Notes under the pieces: generated by a model | What the model was told of the DNA's origin: nothing | Seen by the model: the letters and a program-made list of their open reading frames with translations, nothing else | The model's database searches: none | Assembly: GCA_963422275.1 (NCBI GenBank) | Contig: OY729418.1 | Span: forward strand, 2,666,001 to 2,730,000 | Direction: 5' to 3' | DNA from: G963422275 sp963422275 | Lineage (GTDB): Bacteria; Pseudomonadota; Alphaproteobacteria; Rhodobacterales; Rhodobacteraceae | Length of the DNA: 64,000 nucleotides | Part shown: positions 44,359 to 54,073 of the stretch, one piece after another | How the letters are laid out: each line of letters starts with the position of its first letter | Position numbering within the stretch: position 1 is the stretch's first letter | Translations under genes and position numbers: made by a program

Positions 44359-45105
44359 ATGATACGGGCTAATTTTGTCGTCGGGGCAATGCTAGTTATA
44401 GCGGTTGCAGGTTGCCAGCAGGACCTCGGGATAGTCGAGCCAGACCTTGGCGAGACAGGAAATGAACTCGCCGACGCGGTCGAGCACGATGCAGCAGATG
44501 ACGGTTCGGACGCGCAGATTGCAGAGTTGGCCAATGCCGCAGTGATTGCAGCTGTATCTGAAAACGATATCCAGCCCTTTGAAAAGGAGGGCGAATCCAA
44601 TCTTGGCACGGTTACGGATGTGCCCATGCCGAATCCGATATCGGAAACGGATGAGCGGGACGTTTCGGAGCCTTTGGTGGCAGGAATCGAGGATGGCGCT
44701 CCGACCTCTGAAGCGGATGAAGCCAGCTTGATTTCCGACGAGCAGGACTTCGCCGTTGTGTCAAGTCGAGAAACAATCGAGTCAGATGCAGAACGCCAGC
44801 AGACGTACCGGAATAGCCGCTTGGTTTTCGAGCCGGTCGAACTTCAATCCGCTGCAGCCAGCCCGAATTTGGCCCGATATGCAATTCAAAGTACACACGA
44901 GATTGGAACGAAGGTCTACCGCCGCTTCATTTTCGCCAAGATTGGATTCGAAGACCGGTGTGCAGAGTTTGTTGACGATGACGCGGCTCAGCGGGAGTTT
45001 CTGCGCGCTGGCGGGCCAAAGCAGGACCGCTTGCGCATTGATCCAGACGGCGATGGATTTGCATGCGGATGGACACCGGACATCTATAGAAGACTGATCA
45101 AGTGA
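44359..45105 (+). CDS. Lipoprotein with excalibur-like C-terminal domain
   Basis: A 248-residue exported protein. The N-terminal signal MIRANFVVGAMLVIAVAGC ends in a lipobox with Cys at residue 19. A long acidic, low-complexity linker follows. The C-terminus RLRIDPDGDGFACGWTP matches the calcium-binding-like DxDGDGxxC core of excalibur domains. ATG 44359 is preferred to an in-frame start eight codons earlier because it gives a clean signal peptide. It overlaps the amidase start by four bases (GTGA), so the pair probably acts in the cell envelope together. Confidence 0.8.
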   Translation: MIRANFVVGAMLVIAVAGCQQDLGIVEPDLGETGNELADAVEHDAADDGSDAQIAELANAAVIAAVSENDIQPFEKEGESNLGTVTDVPMPNPISETDERDVSEPLVAGIEDGAPTSEADEASLISDEQDFAVVSSRETIESDAERQQTYRNSRLVFEPVELQSAAASPNLARYAIQSTHEIGTKVYRRFIFAKIGFEDRCAEFVDDDAAQREFLRAGGPKQDRLRIDPDGDGFACGWTPDIYRRLIK

Positions 45106-45833
45106 GCGGGGAATACCCTCCCGTTCACCATTGTCCCTCTCCAAACTTTGGCAGTCGCCGCAACGGCTTGACCCCGGATCTCGTGGTTCTCCACTATACC
45201 GGGATGGAGACCGCAGCCGACGCTTTCGTGCGTCTTTGCAGTGCAGAGCATGAGGTTTCGGCACATTACTTGATCGAGGAATCCGGGCGGATTCTGCAAT
45301 TGGTCAGCGAGAGCAAGCGGGCTTGGCATGCCGGAGAAGGGGCTTGGGGCGGCTCGGGCGATGTTAATTCGCGGTCGGTCGGAATTGAGATCGCAAACAG
45401 TGGGTCGGTTCCCTACGCAGCCGCGCAGATAGCGGCTTTGGAATCCCTGTTGCCGCCGATCATGAAAAGATGGGGGATACGGCCGGAGGGAGTGATCGGC
45501 CATTCGGACATCGCGATAGCCCGAAAGCGTGACCCTGGCCCGAGGCTTGACTGGCGGCGTCTGGCTCTATTGGGACTTTCGGTGTGGCCAGAGACGCGCA
45601 GTATGTCGGATATCGATGGCGAGAGGTTTTTGCTGGCTGCGAAGATATTCGGGTATTCACCTCCTGACGGAGTGGCATTCCCGGAGCGCGTCGACGAAGT
45701 CCTGAAGGCCTTTCGGCTAAGGTTTTTCCCTTGGGAAGCAGGCCCCTTGAATGCACGTGACATGGCGGCTGTCCAAGATCTGGCATGGCGCTTTCCTGCA
45801 AGGAGAGAAGCGGTCAAACAAAGCCAGACGTGA
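45102..45833 (+). CDS. N-acetylmuramoyl-L-alanine amidase, Amidase_2 (AmiD-like)
   Basis: A 243-residue peptidoglycan amidase. The zinc-site histidines are in LVVLHYTGM (about residue 31) and GVIGHSDIAIARKRDPGPRL (about 134), with SAHYLIEESGRILQLV and AWHAGEGAWGG between them. The layout matches the AmiD/AmpD-type Amidase_2 fold. The C-terminal 75 residues resemble a peptidoglycan-binding-like helical domain. No signal peptide is visible, so a cytoplasmic AmpD-like recycling role is as likely as an outer-membrane one. The GTG start is coupled to the lipoprotein stop. Confidence 0.87.
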   Translation: MSGEYPPVHHCPSPNFGSRRNGLTPDLVVLHYTGMETAADAFVRLCSAEHEVSAHYLIEESGRILQLVSESKRAWHAGEGAWGGSGDVNSRSVGIEIANSGSVPYAAAQIAALESLLPPIMKRWGIRPEGVIGHSDIAIARKRDPGPRLDWRRLALLGLSVWPETRSMSDIDGERFLLAAKIFGYSPPDGVAFPERVDEVLKAFRLRFFPWEAGPLNARDMAAVQDLAWRFPARREAVKQSQT

Positions 45834-46058
45834 ATCGAGGAGTGCGCGGGTCCATTGACGCGCGAGAAATGTCCCCTTCGATTTTTTGCGCAAGAGGCTT
45901 CTTTGCCCGACAGACGACTTCTTCGCGCCAGTGTACAAGTCCTCGGGAAAATCCGTGCGTACGGGTGGATACGAACCATGTCGAACAAAGCTTCAAGCCG
46001 GCCGGGCTCAGACGCATATAAGACAAAGCCCTTGAGTTGAGATCGGAGGTTTCGAAAA

Positions 46059-46543
46059 GACTGTTGCGAAAGCGGGCGTTTTTCTCTGCATTTCGCAGCC
46101 GATTGAACTGGCGGCGGTGCCGGGACAGTGGCCCCCCCCCGGGAAGTCCGGAACATGATCCCCGACTGGGTCTCCGCCGTGCCGTGCAGTCGGGACACCG
46201 ATCGGCCGACGGACAGCATGAAGTCGAGACGCACCGTCAGTGCCCGCTCGATCTCCTGGTCCGACAGCGAGTGCCACTGGCCGAGGAGGAGAACCCGGGT
46301 CGTCAGGCCGACATCGCAGCCAACGCGTTCCAGACGCGAGCGCACCGGGACGGGAACCGCTGCCAAGCGCTGCCAGTCGATCAGGGCACCGACCTTTCGC
46401 AAGGTGCTGTCCCGGTCCACGCACTCATCCACCACCGTCATGAAGAAACCCATCGTCCTCTCCCTCAATCGAACACCATGACAGGTGCTTGCAACCCTTC
46501 AGTGCAACATGCCAATGGCGGAAAGGCACATTTCGCAACAGTC
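46059..46543 (-). mobile_element. MITE-like IS5-type derivative (copy e) with both ends
   Basis: A 485-bp element with GACTGTTGCGAAAGCGGGCG at the left and the inverse of GACTGTTGCGAAATGTGCC at the right. The minus strand keeps the transposase N-terminus (MGFFMTVVDECVDRDSTLRK to LTVRLDFMLSVGRS) and then a short tail; the catalytic core is deleted. It contains a run of nine Cs near 46132. Both ends are present, so it could still be mobilised in trans. It lies about 70 bp upstream of rnpB. Confidence 0.7.
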
Positions 46544-46576
46544 TTTAAAACGACTGTACTGAGCCAAGACATTCAC

Positions 46577-46605
46577 TTGACAACTTGGTCCGGTCCGCTA
46601 AGCAT
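46577..46605 (+). promoter_or_regulatory. Probable rnpB promoter
   Basis: TTGACA at 46577-46582 is a consensus -35 box. A weak -10-like TAAGCA follows at about 46599-46604. Transcription would begin a few bases before the RNase P RNA. The -10 is poor, so confidence is moderate. Confidence 0.45.
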
Positions 46606-46614
46606 TTCAAATGT

Positions 46615-46986
46615 GCGGACGGCCGGATGGTCGCGCGGGTTTACGCCCGTGAGGAAAGTCCGGACTCCACAAGTCAGCGGTGTCGGGTAATGCCCGGCCG
46701 GGGAAACTCGAGGGAAAGCGCCACAGAGAACAAACCGCCTCTCCTTGGAGGCAAGGGTGAAACGGTGGGGTAAGAGCCCACCGGGGTTCCGGCAACGGAA
46801 GTCGCATGGCAAGCCCCACCGGGAGCAATGCCGAATAGAGGTCGCGAGCGGAGATCTCCGCAGGGTTGGCTTGGCCCCTGCGGCCTGGGTTGGCAGCAGG
46901 AGCGCCGCTGCGAAGCGGCGCCAAGATGAATGACCGTCTAAGAAGGCCTCCGCCTTCGAACAGAATCCGGCTTATAGGCCGTCCGC
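46615..46986 (+). ncRNA. rnpB: RNase P RNA, bacterial type A
   Basis: The ends pair as helix P1: GCGGACGGCC at the 5' side with GGCCGTCCGC at the 3' side. The 5' conserved region GAGGAAAGTCCGGACTCCAC, the central AGAGCCCACC, and the 3' conserved region AGAATCCGGCTTATAGGCC are all present in order. The length (about 372 nt) is normal for alphaproteobacteria. RNase P RNA cleaves 5' leaders from tRNA precursors. An insertion sequence begins only 25 bp past its 3' end, so its normal terminator may have been displaced. Confidence 0.96.
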
Positions 46987-47011
46987 CAATTGCACCTTGC
47001 GCTCAGGCTAG

Positions 47012-47671
47012 GCTCAGGACCTGTAAATGGTTTGCCATTCAGGCTGTTCTGCGGTTGAAGGTCCCAAGACATGGCAGAGGTTTCCATGTCCGATCGCCAT
47101 TTCTGGCTTTCCGAGGTCCAGTTCGCTCGCATCCAGTCGCTGCTGCCCAACAAGGTACGCGGCATGCCGCGGGTCGATGGCCAGCGGGTGATCTCGGGCA
47201 TCGTTCCCCGTCATCCGATCCGGCCTGATGCGACGCGATGCACCAGCCCGCCACGGTTCTCACAAGACGCTTTGTAACCGCTTCGTGCGCTGGAGCGAGG
47301 CCGGCGTCTTCAACCGCATCTTCCAGGCGCTGGCCGCCGAGAGCAAGGCGGCGGGGACGGTGATGATCGACGCGACCCGCCTGAAGGCGCACCGCACCGC
47401 GCGGCCAGCCTGCTCAAGAAGGGGATCTTTCGCGCTGCATCGGGCGCACCCGGGGCGGACCGACTCGAAGCTCCACGCCGTGTGCGATGGCAAGCCCTTG
47501 AAACTGTTGCTTTCAGAGGGCCAGATGAGCGACTGTCGCGGCGCCGAGGCTCTGCTGCCGGTCCTGCCGGATGCCGACACGCCGATCGGCGACAAGGGCC
47601 ATGACAGCGACTGTGTCTGCAGCGCCATCTGCATTGCCGCCACCGTCATCTTCCGGTCATGAGGCCTGAAC
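47012..47671 (+). mobile_element. IS427-type element, internally deleted, directly behind rnpB
   Basis: The ends are GCTCAGGACCT at the left and, reverse-complemented, GTTCAGGCCTC at the right. CTAG is duplicated at 47008-47011 and 47672-47675. The plus-strand transposase survives as pieces: SDRHFWLSEVQFARIQSLLP and GMPRVDGQRVISGIV, then, after a deletion and frameshift, RFVRWSEAGVFNRIFQALAA, MIDATRLKAHRTA and DTPIGDKGHDSD. The C-terminal third with the last catalytic Glu is gone. The element is 660 bp and inactive. Confidence 0.8.
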
Positions 47672-47675
47672 CTAG

Positions 47676-48153
47676 GTATTTGGCCACAACGACAAACAAG
47701 GCTATTCGCAAGATCGTTCCTCGTTGGCGCGATCAAGCGTCTGCGAACAACCGCGCAGAGGCAGGGCAGAGCAAGGAGAAGCTTCCGCACCGTTTCATAG
47801 AGTAGGACGGGATTCCGAGCAATGACGTGTTCTCCGGCCCGCGCAGCCTTCAGTTGGCGCTGACCCGGCTGGACCGACCTCTCGGCAGCGATCGTCATTA
47901 GCAGCGATTGTGTTCTGCCGCTGAAGGGAAAACAAGGTGCTGTCGCGACGGTGTGAGATTTGTCTAGAGGATCTGGAGAACGTGAGCGTTTTCAAGCGCT
48001 TGGATGCGCAGCAGGTTGCCGCAAGCCGCCAACGAATGGGAAAATTGAAAAGCGATTGCTTCGATTCAAATTGATTGACAATTCACAGCAACAGAATATT
48101 GTGCCCCTTCAGAATGAAGAAAGCAAACTGGCCCGCACGGCCAGAGGTGAGCG
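47676..48153. other. Gap upstream of rpmG with no identified gene
   Basis: About 480 bp without a convincing frame. The last part must contain the rpmG promoter. Possible decayed coding sequence is present at the left but matches nothing I recognise. Confidence 0.4.
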
Positions 48154-48321
48154 ATGGCGAAACCGACCACTATTAAGATTCGACTGAATTCAACTGCTGG
48201 CACTGGGCACTTCTACGTGACTCGCAAGAACGCTCGCACGATGACGGACAAGATGTCGGCGCGAAAGTACGATCCGGTTGCCCGAAAGCACGTGCTGTAC
48301 AAAGAGGGCAAGATTAAGTAG
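48154..48321 (+). CDS. rpmG: 50S ribosomal protein L33
   Basis: A 55-residue protein starting MAKPTTIKIRLNSTAGTGHF, then YVTRKNARTMTDKMSARKYD and PVARKHVLYKEGKIK. This is a standard alphaproteobacterial L33 of the cysteine-free type. A GAGGTGA Shine-Dalgarno site lies just before the ATG. It is followed by a hairpin terminator. Confidence 0.97.
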   Translation: MAKPTTIKIRLNSTAGTGHFYVTRKNARTMTDKMSARKYDPVARKHVLYKEGKIK

Positions 48322-48396
48322 CAGATCCGGTTCGATTCAAAGCGAATCGGCCGTACCTTCTGGACTGAGCCGTCTGAATCCGAGAATCGATCGAAA

Positions 48397-48424
48397 AAGG
48401 CCGATCAGTTTTGACCGGCCTCGT
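48397..48424. terminator. Bidirectional hairpin terminator
   Basis: GGCCGATCA and TGACCGGCC form a nine-base stem with one mismatch around a GTTT loop, preceded by an A run on one side and followed by TCGTTGTT on the other. It lies between rpmG (plus) and the BAX inhibitor gene (minus), which converge here, so it can serve both. Confidence 0.7.
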
Positions 48425-48448
48425 TGTTCTGTGCGCGTTAATGCCGCG

Positions 48449-49174
48449 TCATTCGCGGTTTCCGAACAGTGCAAGCAGGAACATAAACATGTTGAGAAAA
48501 TCGAGATAAAGGGTCAACGCCCCCATAATCGTCGATTTCGCTAGCCATTCCGTGTGTCCGCTATTGGCCATCTGGACATAGCTGGACTTGATCTTTTGCG
48601 TGTCGTAGGCTGTCAGTCCAGCGAAGATCAACACTCCCAGCACCGATATCGCGAACAATATGGCGGGTGACGCGAGAAATATGTTGACGATCATCGCAAC
48701 AAACAGCCCAATCACGCCCATGATCAGGAAGGAGCCAAGACCGCTAAGGTCTCTCTTTGTTGTGTATCCGTATAGACTCAACCCAGCGAACGATATCGCG
48801 GTGATTAGAAAGACCTGGGCAATCGAAAAGCCCGTATAGACGGCGAATATGTAGGATATCGACAGTCCCATCAACGCCGAAAAGCCCCAGAACACCGCCT
48901 GCGCAGTCGAGACGCTCATCTTGTGGATTCTGGCTGACAGCAGAAACACAACCCCTAAAGGCGCCAGCATCACGACCCATTGCAGACCCGTTCCGTAGAT
49001 CGCTCCCAGCAGGACGGGATTTGTTCCAACGAAGTATGCAACCGCCCCGGTGATGAGCATCGCAGCCGACATAAGTCCGTAGACCTTGTTCATGTGCGCG
49101 CGCAAGCCCTCATCGATTCTTGCGCCTACGGTTGTCCTTGCGCCAGTTCGCCGGACAGATTCGTAATTGTTCAT
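48449..49174 (-). CDS. BAX inhibitor-1/YccA family membrane protein
   Basis: A 241-residue protein with seven membrane segments. Family signatures include AHMNKVYGLMSAAMLITGAV, FWGFSALMGLSISYIFAVYT, AISFAGLSLYGYTTKRDLSG and a C-terminal GLTAYDTQKIK followed by LYLDFLNMFMFLLALFGNR. Bacterial members are inner-membrane proteins connected with FtsH (YccA) or calcium leak (BsYetJ). Either role is inference here. The ATG gives a short cytoplasmic N-terminus (MNNYESVRRTGARTTVGARI) typical for alphaproteobacteria. Confidence 0.94.
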   Translation of the reverse strand: MNNYESVRRTGARTTVGARIDEGLRAHMNKVYGLMSAAMLITGAVAYFVGTNPVLLGAIYGTGLQWVVMLAPLGVVFLLSARIHKMSVSTAQAVFWGFSALMGLSISYIFAVYTGFSIAQVFLITAISFAGLSLYGYTTKRDLSGLGSFLIMGVIGLFVAMIVNIFLASPAILFAISVLGVLIFAGLTAYDTQKIKSSYVQMANSGHTEWLAKSTIMGALTLYLDFLNMFMFLLALFGNRE

Positions 49175-49195
49175 CTCGGTTCCTCGTGTCGTCTA

Positions 49196-49580
49196 TCAAC
49201 GTGCCAGTTCGGCACGCCGTTTGCTATTGCCAATATTGTATAGATTGAAGGGATTTTCAAGGCAAGGCCGCCGCTTTTCTTTTTCCGGCTCGGGGTGTCT
49301 TGCGGCAGCTTGGCGGCCACGCGAATCATGCCGAGCGGGAAGCTGTTGTTCTATCCCGCACTTGCCCGGCGCGACCTCCGCGACGTTCAGGGCCAGCCGC
49401 TGCATCGCGGCAAGATTCTTCCTGGCCATTGTCCTTCCGGTTGCATTGGCGGTTCTCGTTCATTGCCAAGATGAGCAGCCAGTGCGCGGTGGGCTCCCGC
49501 CGCCTGCTGCGTCGGCGCAGACCTATGTCGCCCCATTCCGATGCGTTGTGTCCCTCCTCCAAGTTATTGAAAGCCTTCAC
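49196..49580 (-). pseudogene. Probable ISAs1-family transposase relic
   Basis: The minus strand, over two frames, reads TAHWLLILAMNENRQCNRKD followed by ENLAAMQRLALNVAEVAPGK. Intact ISAs1-type transposases end with an HW-x-LDV-x-(M/F)xED-x-x-x-RKDN-x-x-EN-x-x-x-x-RxxALN pattern, and this is a good partial match with a frameshift at the start of ENLAAM. No terminal repeats were found. The remaining DNA up to 49990 carries nothing else I recognise. Confidence 0.5.
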
Positions 49581-49990
49581 GCAGCGCTCCTTAGATCCTT
49601 GAGGTGGAGCTTCGCGTCGTCGGGAAGGGTGCCTTGATGCCCTTTAGCGACAGAGCGCAACTTCCTCCTTGGCCGCTGCTCGTTGCATGTCATTGCGTCG
49701 GCGTTTGTGATGATGTCGTCTCCAAGGAGCCTGATCCAACTCGCGGTAAGCCGAATCAGAGCTGCCCGCCGGGCGTACGGCTGAACCGTTGAACAAGTCG
49801 GAGAACGGGTCGCTGTGCTTTGGGTTCTCAACTCTTTCAAGAACAAGAAGGAACTCCTGTACGTCAAGGGCCAGACCGGCTTTCGCAACGGTTTTCCGGC
49901 TGATATTGGTGTCCTCGAGGGTAGCAACCAGACGAGCGAGTCCAGGAAGAAGCGGCCAAGACTGTTGCCGAGATACAAGGGAGGGAAAGG

Positions 49991-52900
49991 GTGGATACCA
50001 TCGAATCGCGAAAAGTCATCGCGGAAGCCATTGAAACGATCAACGAAGAAAGTCGGCAAGGCAGCGATGGCAAGTGGCTTGAAAAATGCACTGTGCGTGC
50101 CGCTCCCCATATCAAGGAATGGGACATCGCGGAGTGCTGGCACTGGGATGAATGGCCAGCTCGACAGGAAAACTTCCCGAATACTACAAGGCAAGATGTT
50201 GGCATCGATGTTGTCGCGGTCCGTCGCAGCGACCGCGAATACATTGCCATCCAATGCAAATCGCGCCTGCTAGATGAAAAGGGCGAAGGCAAAGCTATCA
50301 GCAAGGCCGAAATCGACAAGTTCGCTAATGCGTCCTCAAACCATTTATGGACCGAGCGATGGATCGCTACCAACGGAGCCGTGCCGTTTACCGGGAACAC
50401 TGGGCAAGTATTGTCAATGTCTAATCGGCCCATCAAATTGGTCAACATCAGAAATGACTTGGTGCAGCAAGAAACAGATTCAGGCACAGAAGAGTGTCCG
50501 CATTGCCAACTGAGCCCTGACGACCACGAGTTCAGGCAGACCAAAGCTTGCATGCAAGCAGAAGCCGTTGCCACTAGCGTCAGACTTTTGAGAGAGCACG
50601 AGCGAACAGCAACCGGTGGGATTCCCACAGGCCAGGCTCGCGGAAAAATCATTCTTCCCTGCGGTACTGGCAAAACCCGCATTTCACTGCGCATCGTGGA
50701 AGCTCTGACACGTTCTGACGAACTGTCCGTCGTGCTTTGCCCATCCATTGCGCTGGTGGCCCAGATCAGGCGTGAATACCTGCAGCACGCCACTGTAGAT
50801 ATCAGGGCGCTGGCGGTCTGCTCTGACGCAACTGCCGGTTACGACCCAAGCAAGGAAGGCAAAAGCAACGCCGTCGATGACCCTACTGTTGACAACAGCA
50901 ACGTCAGTGAGGTCGAGATAAAAGGCAAGGTCACTACTGACTCGCAGGAAATTGCTGACTGGATAGAGAGCGGCAGGGTGGCTGAAGTCATGAGCATCGT
51001 CTTCGGCACTTACCAGAGCGGCCACAGAATCGCGGAAGCCCTGCAGATGGCGAATGCAAGGGTGCAGGTTCTTGTTGCCGACGAAGCGCATCGAACGGCT
51101 GGCCTGCGCCGAAGACGCAAGAGCAGGAATGGGCGCTTTTCGGATGAAGAGCAGCGGGTCCGGGATTTCACGGTATGCCACGACAACGCAGCGTTCCCGG
51201 TGACTTACCGTGTGTACCAAACCGCCACGCCGCGCATCTATGACACACGGCAGATTGACAAGGGCAGGTCCAGCGACTGGATAGTCCGGAGCATGGATGA
51301 CGAAACTGTTTTCGGCGTGGAACTGTACCGTAGAAGCTACGTGGAAGCCGTCAGGAACGGGTGGCTATCCGACTATCGAATCATTGCGATGGGAGTGAAC
51401 GATCCAGCTGCTTTCAGTGCTGCAAACGCATTGGCTGGGAAAACCCTAAGCAAAGGACGACAAGCACTGACGTCTGCGAACTACCTGCGCGGGCTGACAT
51501 TTGCTTTGGCAATGGCAGGCGCCACGCAGTCGCACAGGCTAGGGGGCATTTTAGTCAAGTCCTGCATAGCCTTCATGAACACCGTCGACAAGTCGAAAAA
51601 CATGGCCAGAGACCTCCAGACCGAAACAGTGCGAAACTGGGTCCAGAACTGGTTCAAGGAAAACGCAGGCGACAAACAAGTTGCCGACTATAGACTGGAA
51701 CATCTTGATGCCACCAGCAACGTGGCGCTGCGGGAGAACGCCAAGCGCAGATTGGCTGAAGCGCACGAGCAAAAACCTTATGGCATCATCAACGTGGGCA
51801 TCTTCGGAGAGGGTACCGACGCTCCATCCTTGAACGCAGTTGCCTTTCTGGAACCCCGAAAAAGCCCCATTGACGTAATTCAGGCTGTTGGGCGCACCAT
51901 GCGCACCGCGCCGGGGAAGCAAATGGGTTACATCATCTGTCCAATCATGATCCCGCCCAACGCCGATTCGGAAACGTGGCTCAGTGTGGCTGGCCCGGAA
52001 GACGGCTGGCAGGAGTTGGGGCAGATACTTCTTGCCATGCGCGCCCATGACCAGCGCATCGAGGACAATCTAAAGGACTTGCTCCATCTGTACATCCCGA
52101 AACCGCCGGACGTGCAGCATACCCTCGTGGGCGTTGCTGGTGGTGAGGAAAAGCGCATCTGGTATGGCGGCCATGAAGGGGCGCCAGGCCAGGCGCAACA
52201 AGCCATCGAGCGGGTTTTGGACGGGAAAAGCAGACCGAAGCAGGAGTTTTACCGCATTGACAAGGCCATGCAGCCGGCATGGCAGACGAACGAGCCGGTC
52301 CAGATTATCACTGGCAGGAAGAACGATGACGGCAGTATCGACCTGCGCAGGGATGCCGTTGTCAGAACTAAGGCGAAAGCGGACGGCACGCGGGGCAGGG
52401 TGGATGCCGCGAGGTCAAAGGCAAAAGCCAGAGACATGATCAACAAGGGCACGGGGCTCCGGCTCCCGACCGGCAACGAAACGAGAATCCGACGCAAGAC
52501 CAGCGAGGAAGCGGCCGAACAATCAGCCATGCGAATGCTCGATCTGATTGGGATGGGAGATTACGCCAGCGCCATCAGAGTGAACCTGCTGACGAAGTCC
52601 GGCCTGAGCAACGACCGGGTTGCCAGAGATCTGAACATTCTTGAATCCAGTGTCAAGGAAGCTGCCCACCACTTTCGAAGCGACGAACTGTCGGCAGACT
52701 TGGACCGGCACTTTGGACTGGACAACATTAAGGCGGACAGCCGCAATAGACAGGCTGATGGTTGCACCATCGCTGCGCTATTGATGATGAACGCCGCCAT
52801 GCTGCACCAGCGCATCCGCAATGGCGGCTGGTTGAGCGGTGTCAGCGATCTAGCGACGATCAAGAATGACGTCAATGTATTGCAGAAGACCAGGCGGGAA

Positions 52901-54073
52901 TGGGAACGCATCATGCGACACGACTTCCGTCCGGTTATCGAGCCTGCGGTTGAAGTGATCTACGCGATCGAAAACACTGGAAAAACGGGAGGGCTGGAGC
53001 GCGCACTGCATCACCTTGCGGCGGAAGCGGCACGCATTGCCGAAGCCTATGCCGATATGGGAGCGGACCACGCCGGCCCGCTGTTCAATCGGGTCATGGG
53101 CAATCAGGCCAGTGACGGAGCTTTCTTCACCCGCCCGACAGCGGCGTCAATCGCGGCCAGACTTGCTCTCGACGCCTGCGGTGACTTGGACTGGACCAAA
53201 CCGCACACTTGGCGGGACCACAAAATCGTTGACTTGGCCTGCGGCAGCGGGACGCTGCTGGCCGCAATGCTGAGCGACATGAAGCGCCGGGCAAAAGAGC
53301 AGGGCGAGAGCGGTGAGCAACTCGCCGCGCTCCAGAAAGTGGGTGTCGAAGAAGTCATTGTAGGGCTGGACATCAACCCGGTGTCCCTCCAGCTGGCTGC
53401 CTCTCAACTGACCGCCAGCAACAAGGAAATCGGCTACCGCCGGATGGGACTGCATCTCATGCCATACGGCCCGGAACGGGACAACCCGTCGTTCATTCGG
53501 GCGGGGTCGCTGGAGCTGCTTGGCCAAAAGGCGATCATTCTCCGAAAGAACCAGTTTGAACTCCCTGACGAAAGCATCGCGTCCCAAACCGTGTGGGACC
53601 TATCCGACAGCTTGGAACTGGAAGATGCTGTGGATGCCGTCAAGGACAGTCGCATCGTCATCATGAACCCGCCGTTCACCAACCGCTCCAAGATGGGAGA
53701 AAAGTTCCCCAGTGAAATGCAGCAAAAGCTGCGGTCCCGGGTTGACGCCATGGAAAGGGCTTTGGTCAACGCCGACCCGGAGATGAGGGGATTCGCCGAC
53801 AAGAATTCAATTGGGCCGCTGTTCGTGGCGCTGGCGGACCATTGCCTCAATCAGGACGACGGGGTCATGACGATGATCAACCCGACAATTGCTCTCTGCG
53901 CCCCGTCAGGGCAAGCGGAGCGCATGCTGCTGGCGCAACGTTATCACATCCATACCGTGCTTACCTGCCACCAGCCGGGGCAAGTCAACATGAGTCAGCA
54001 GGCTGGCCTCAACGAAAGCGTTATCATTGGAAAACGCCAAGTTACCCCCCCCCCCCCCCCCCCCCCCGCATAA
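49991..54073 (+). CDS. Single-chain restriction-modification/helicase protein, 5' part, ended by poly-C tract
   Basis: A 1360-residue frame encoding, in order: an N-terminal Mrr-like nuclease domain (DVGIDVVAVRRSDREYIAIQ then CKSR, about residues 69-92, a D...ExK/QxK core); a superfamily 2 helicase (Walker A ILPCGTGKTRISL near 220, DEAH VADEAHRTAG near 361, helicase motif VI-like AVGRTMRT near 635); and an N6-adenine methylase (motif I VDLACGSGTLLAAML near 1080, motif IV IVIMNPPFTN near 1224). This is the type ISP architecture of LlaGI/LlaBIII. The frame then enters a run of 23 Cs and stops three bases later. The target-recognition region lies beyond, in another frame. GTG 49991 follows GAGGGAAAGG. 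Confidence 0.9.
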   Translation: MDTIESRKVIAEAIETINEESRQGSDGKWLEKCTVRAAPHIKEWDIAECWHWDEWPARQENFPNTTRQDVGIDVVAVRRSDREYIAIQCKSRLLDEKGEGKAISKAEIDKFANASSNHLWTERWIATNGAVPFTGNTGQVLSMSNRPIKLVNIRNDLVQQETDSGTEECPHCQLSPDDHEFRQTKACMQAEAVATSVRLLREHERTATGGIPTGQARGKIILPCGTGKTRISLRIVEALTRSDELSVVLCPSIALVAQIRREYLQHATVDIRALAVCSDATAGYDPSKEGKSNAVDDPTVDNSNVSEVEIKGKVTTDSQEIADWIESGRVAEVMSIVFGTYQSGHRIAEALQMANARVQVLVADEAHRTAGLRRRRKSRNGRFSDEEQRVRDFTVCHDNAAFPVTYRVYQTATPRIYDTRQIDKGRSSDWIVRSMDDETVFGVELYRRSYVEAVRNGWLSDYRIIAMGVNDPAAFSAANALAGKTLSKGRQALTSANYLRGLTFALAMAGATQSHRLGGILVKSCIAFMNTVDKSKNMARDLQTETVRNWVQNWFKENAGDKQVADYRLEHLDATSNVALRENAKRRLAEAHEQKPYGIINVGIFGEGTDAPSLNAVAFLEPRKSPIDVIQAVGRTMRTAPGKQMGYIICPIMIPPNADSETWLSVAGPEDGWQELGQILLAMRAHDQRIEDNLKDLLHLYIPKPPDVQHTLVGVAGGEEKRIWYGGHEGAPGQAQQAIERVLDGKSRPKQEFYRIDKAMQPAWQTNEPVQIITGRKNDDGSIDLRRDAVVRTKAKADGTRGRVDAARSKAKARDMINKGTGLRLPTGNETRIRRKTSEEAAEQSAMRMLDLIGMGDYASAIRVNLLTKSGLSNDRVARDLNILESSVKEAAHHFRSDELSADLDRHFGLDNIKADSRNRQADGCTIAALLMMNAAMLHQRIRNGGWLSGVSDLATIKNDVNVLQKTRREWERIMRHDFRPVIEPAVEVIYAIENTGKTGGLERALHHLAAEAARIAEAYADMGADHAGPLFNRVMGNQASDGAFFTRPTAASIAARLALDACGDLDWTKPHTWRDHKIVDLACGSGTLLAAMLSDMKRRAKEQGESGEQLAALQKVGVEEVIVGLDINPVSLQLAASQLTASNKEIGYRRMGLHLMPYGPERDNPSFIRAGSLELLGQKAIILRKNQFELPDESIASQTVWDLSDSLELEDAVDAVKDSRIVIMNPPFTNRSKMGEKFPSEMQQKLRSRVDAMERALVNADPEMRGFADKNSIGPLFVALADHCLNQDDGVMTMINPTIALCAPSGQAERMLLAQRYHIHTVLTCHQPGQVNMSQQAGLNESVIIGKRQVTPPPPPPPA
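54045..54067 (+). repeat. Homopolymeric tract of 23 Cs, probable phase-variation switch
   Basis: Twenty-three consecutive C residues lie inside the coding region, after the methylase core and before the recognition domain. With 23 Cs the protein ends as seven prolines, Ala, stop. Losing one C or gaining two would put the upstream frame in register with the downstream frame (54068-55073), giving one protein of about 1693 residues. Slipped-strand mispairing at such tracts is a known switch for R-M genes. Confidence 0.85.

Noticed and set aside
46132..46140. A run of nine Cs in the MITE-like relic, considered as a second phase switch
   Set aside because: It lies in a defective element with no intact reading frame to switch.
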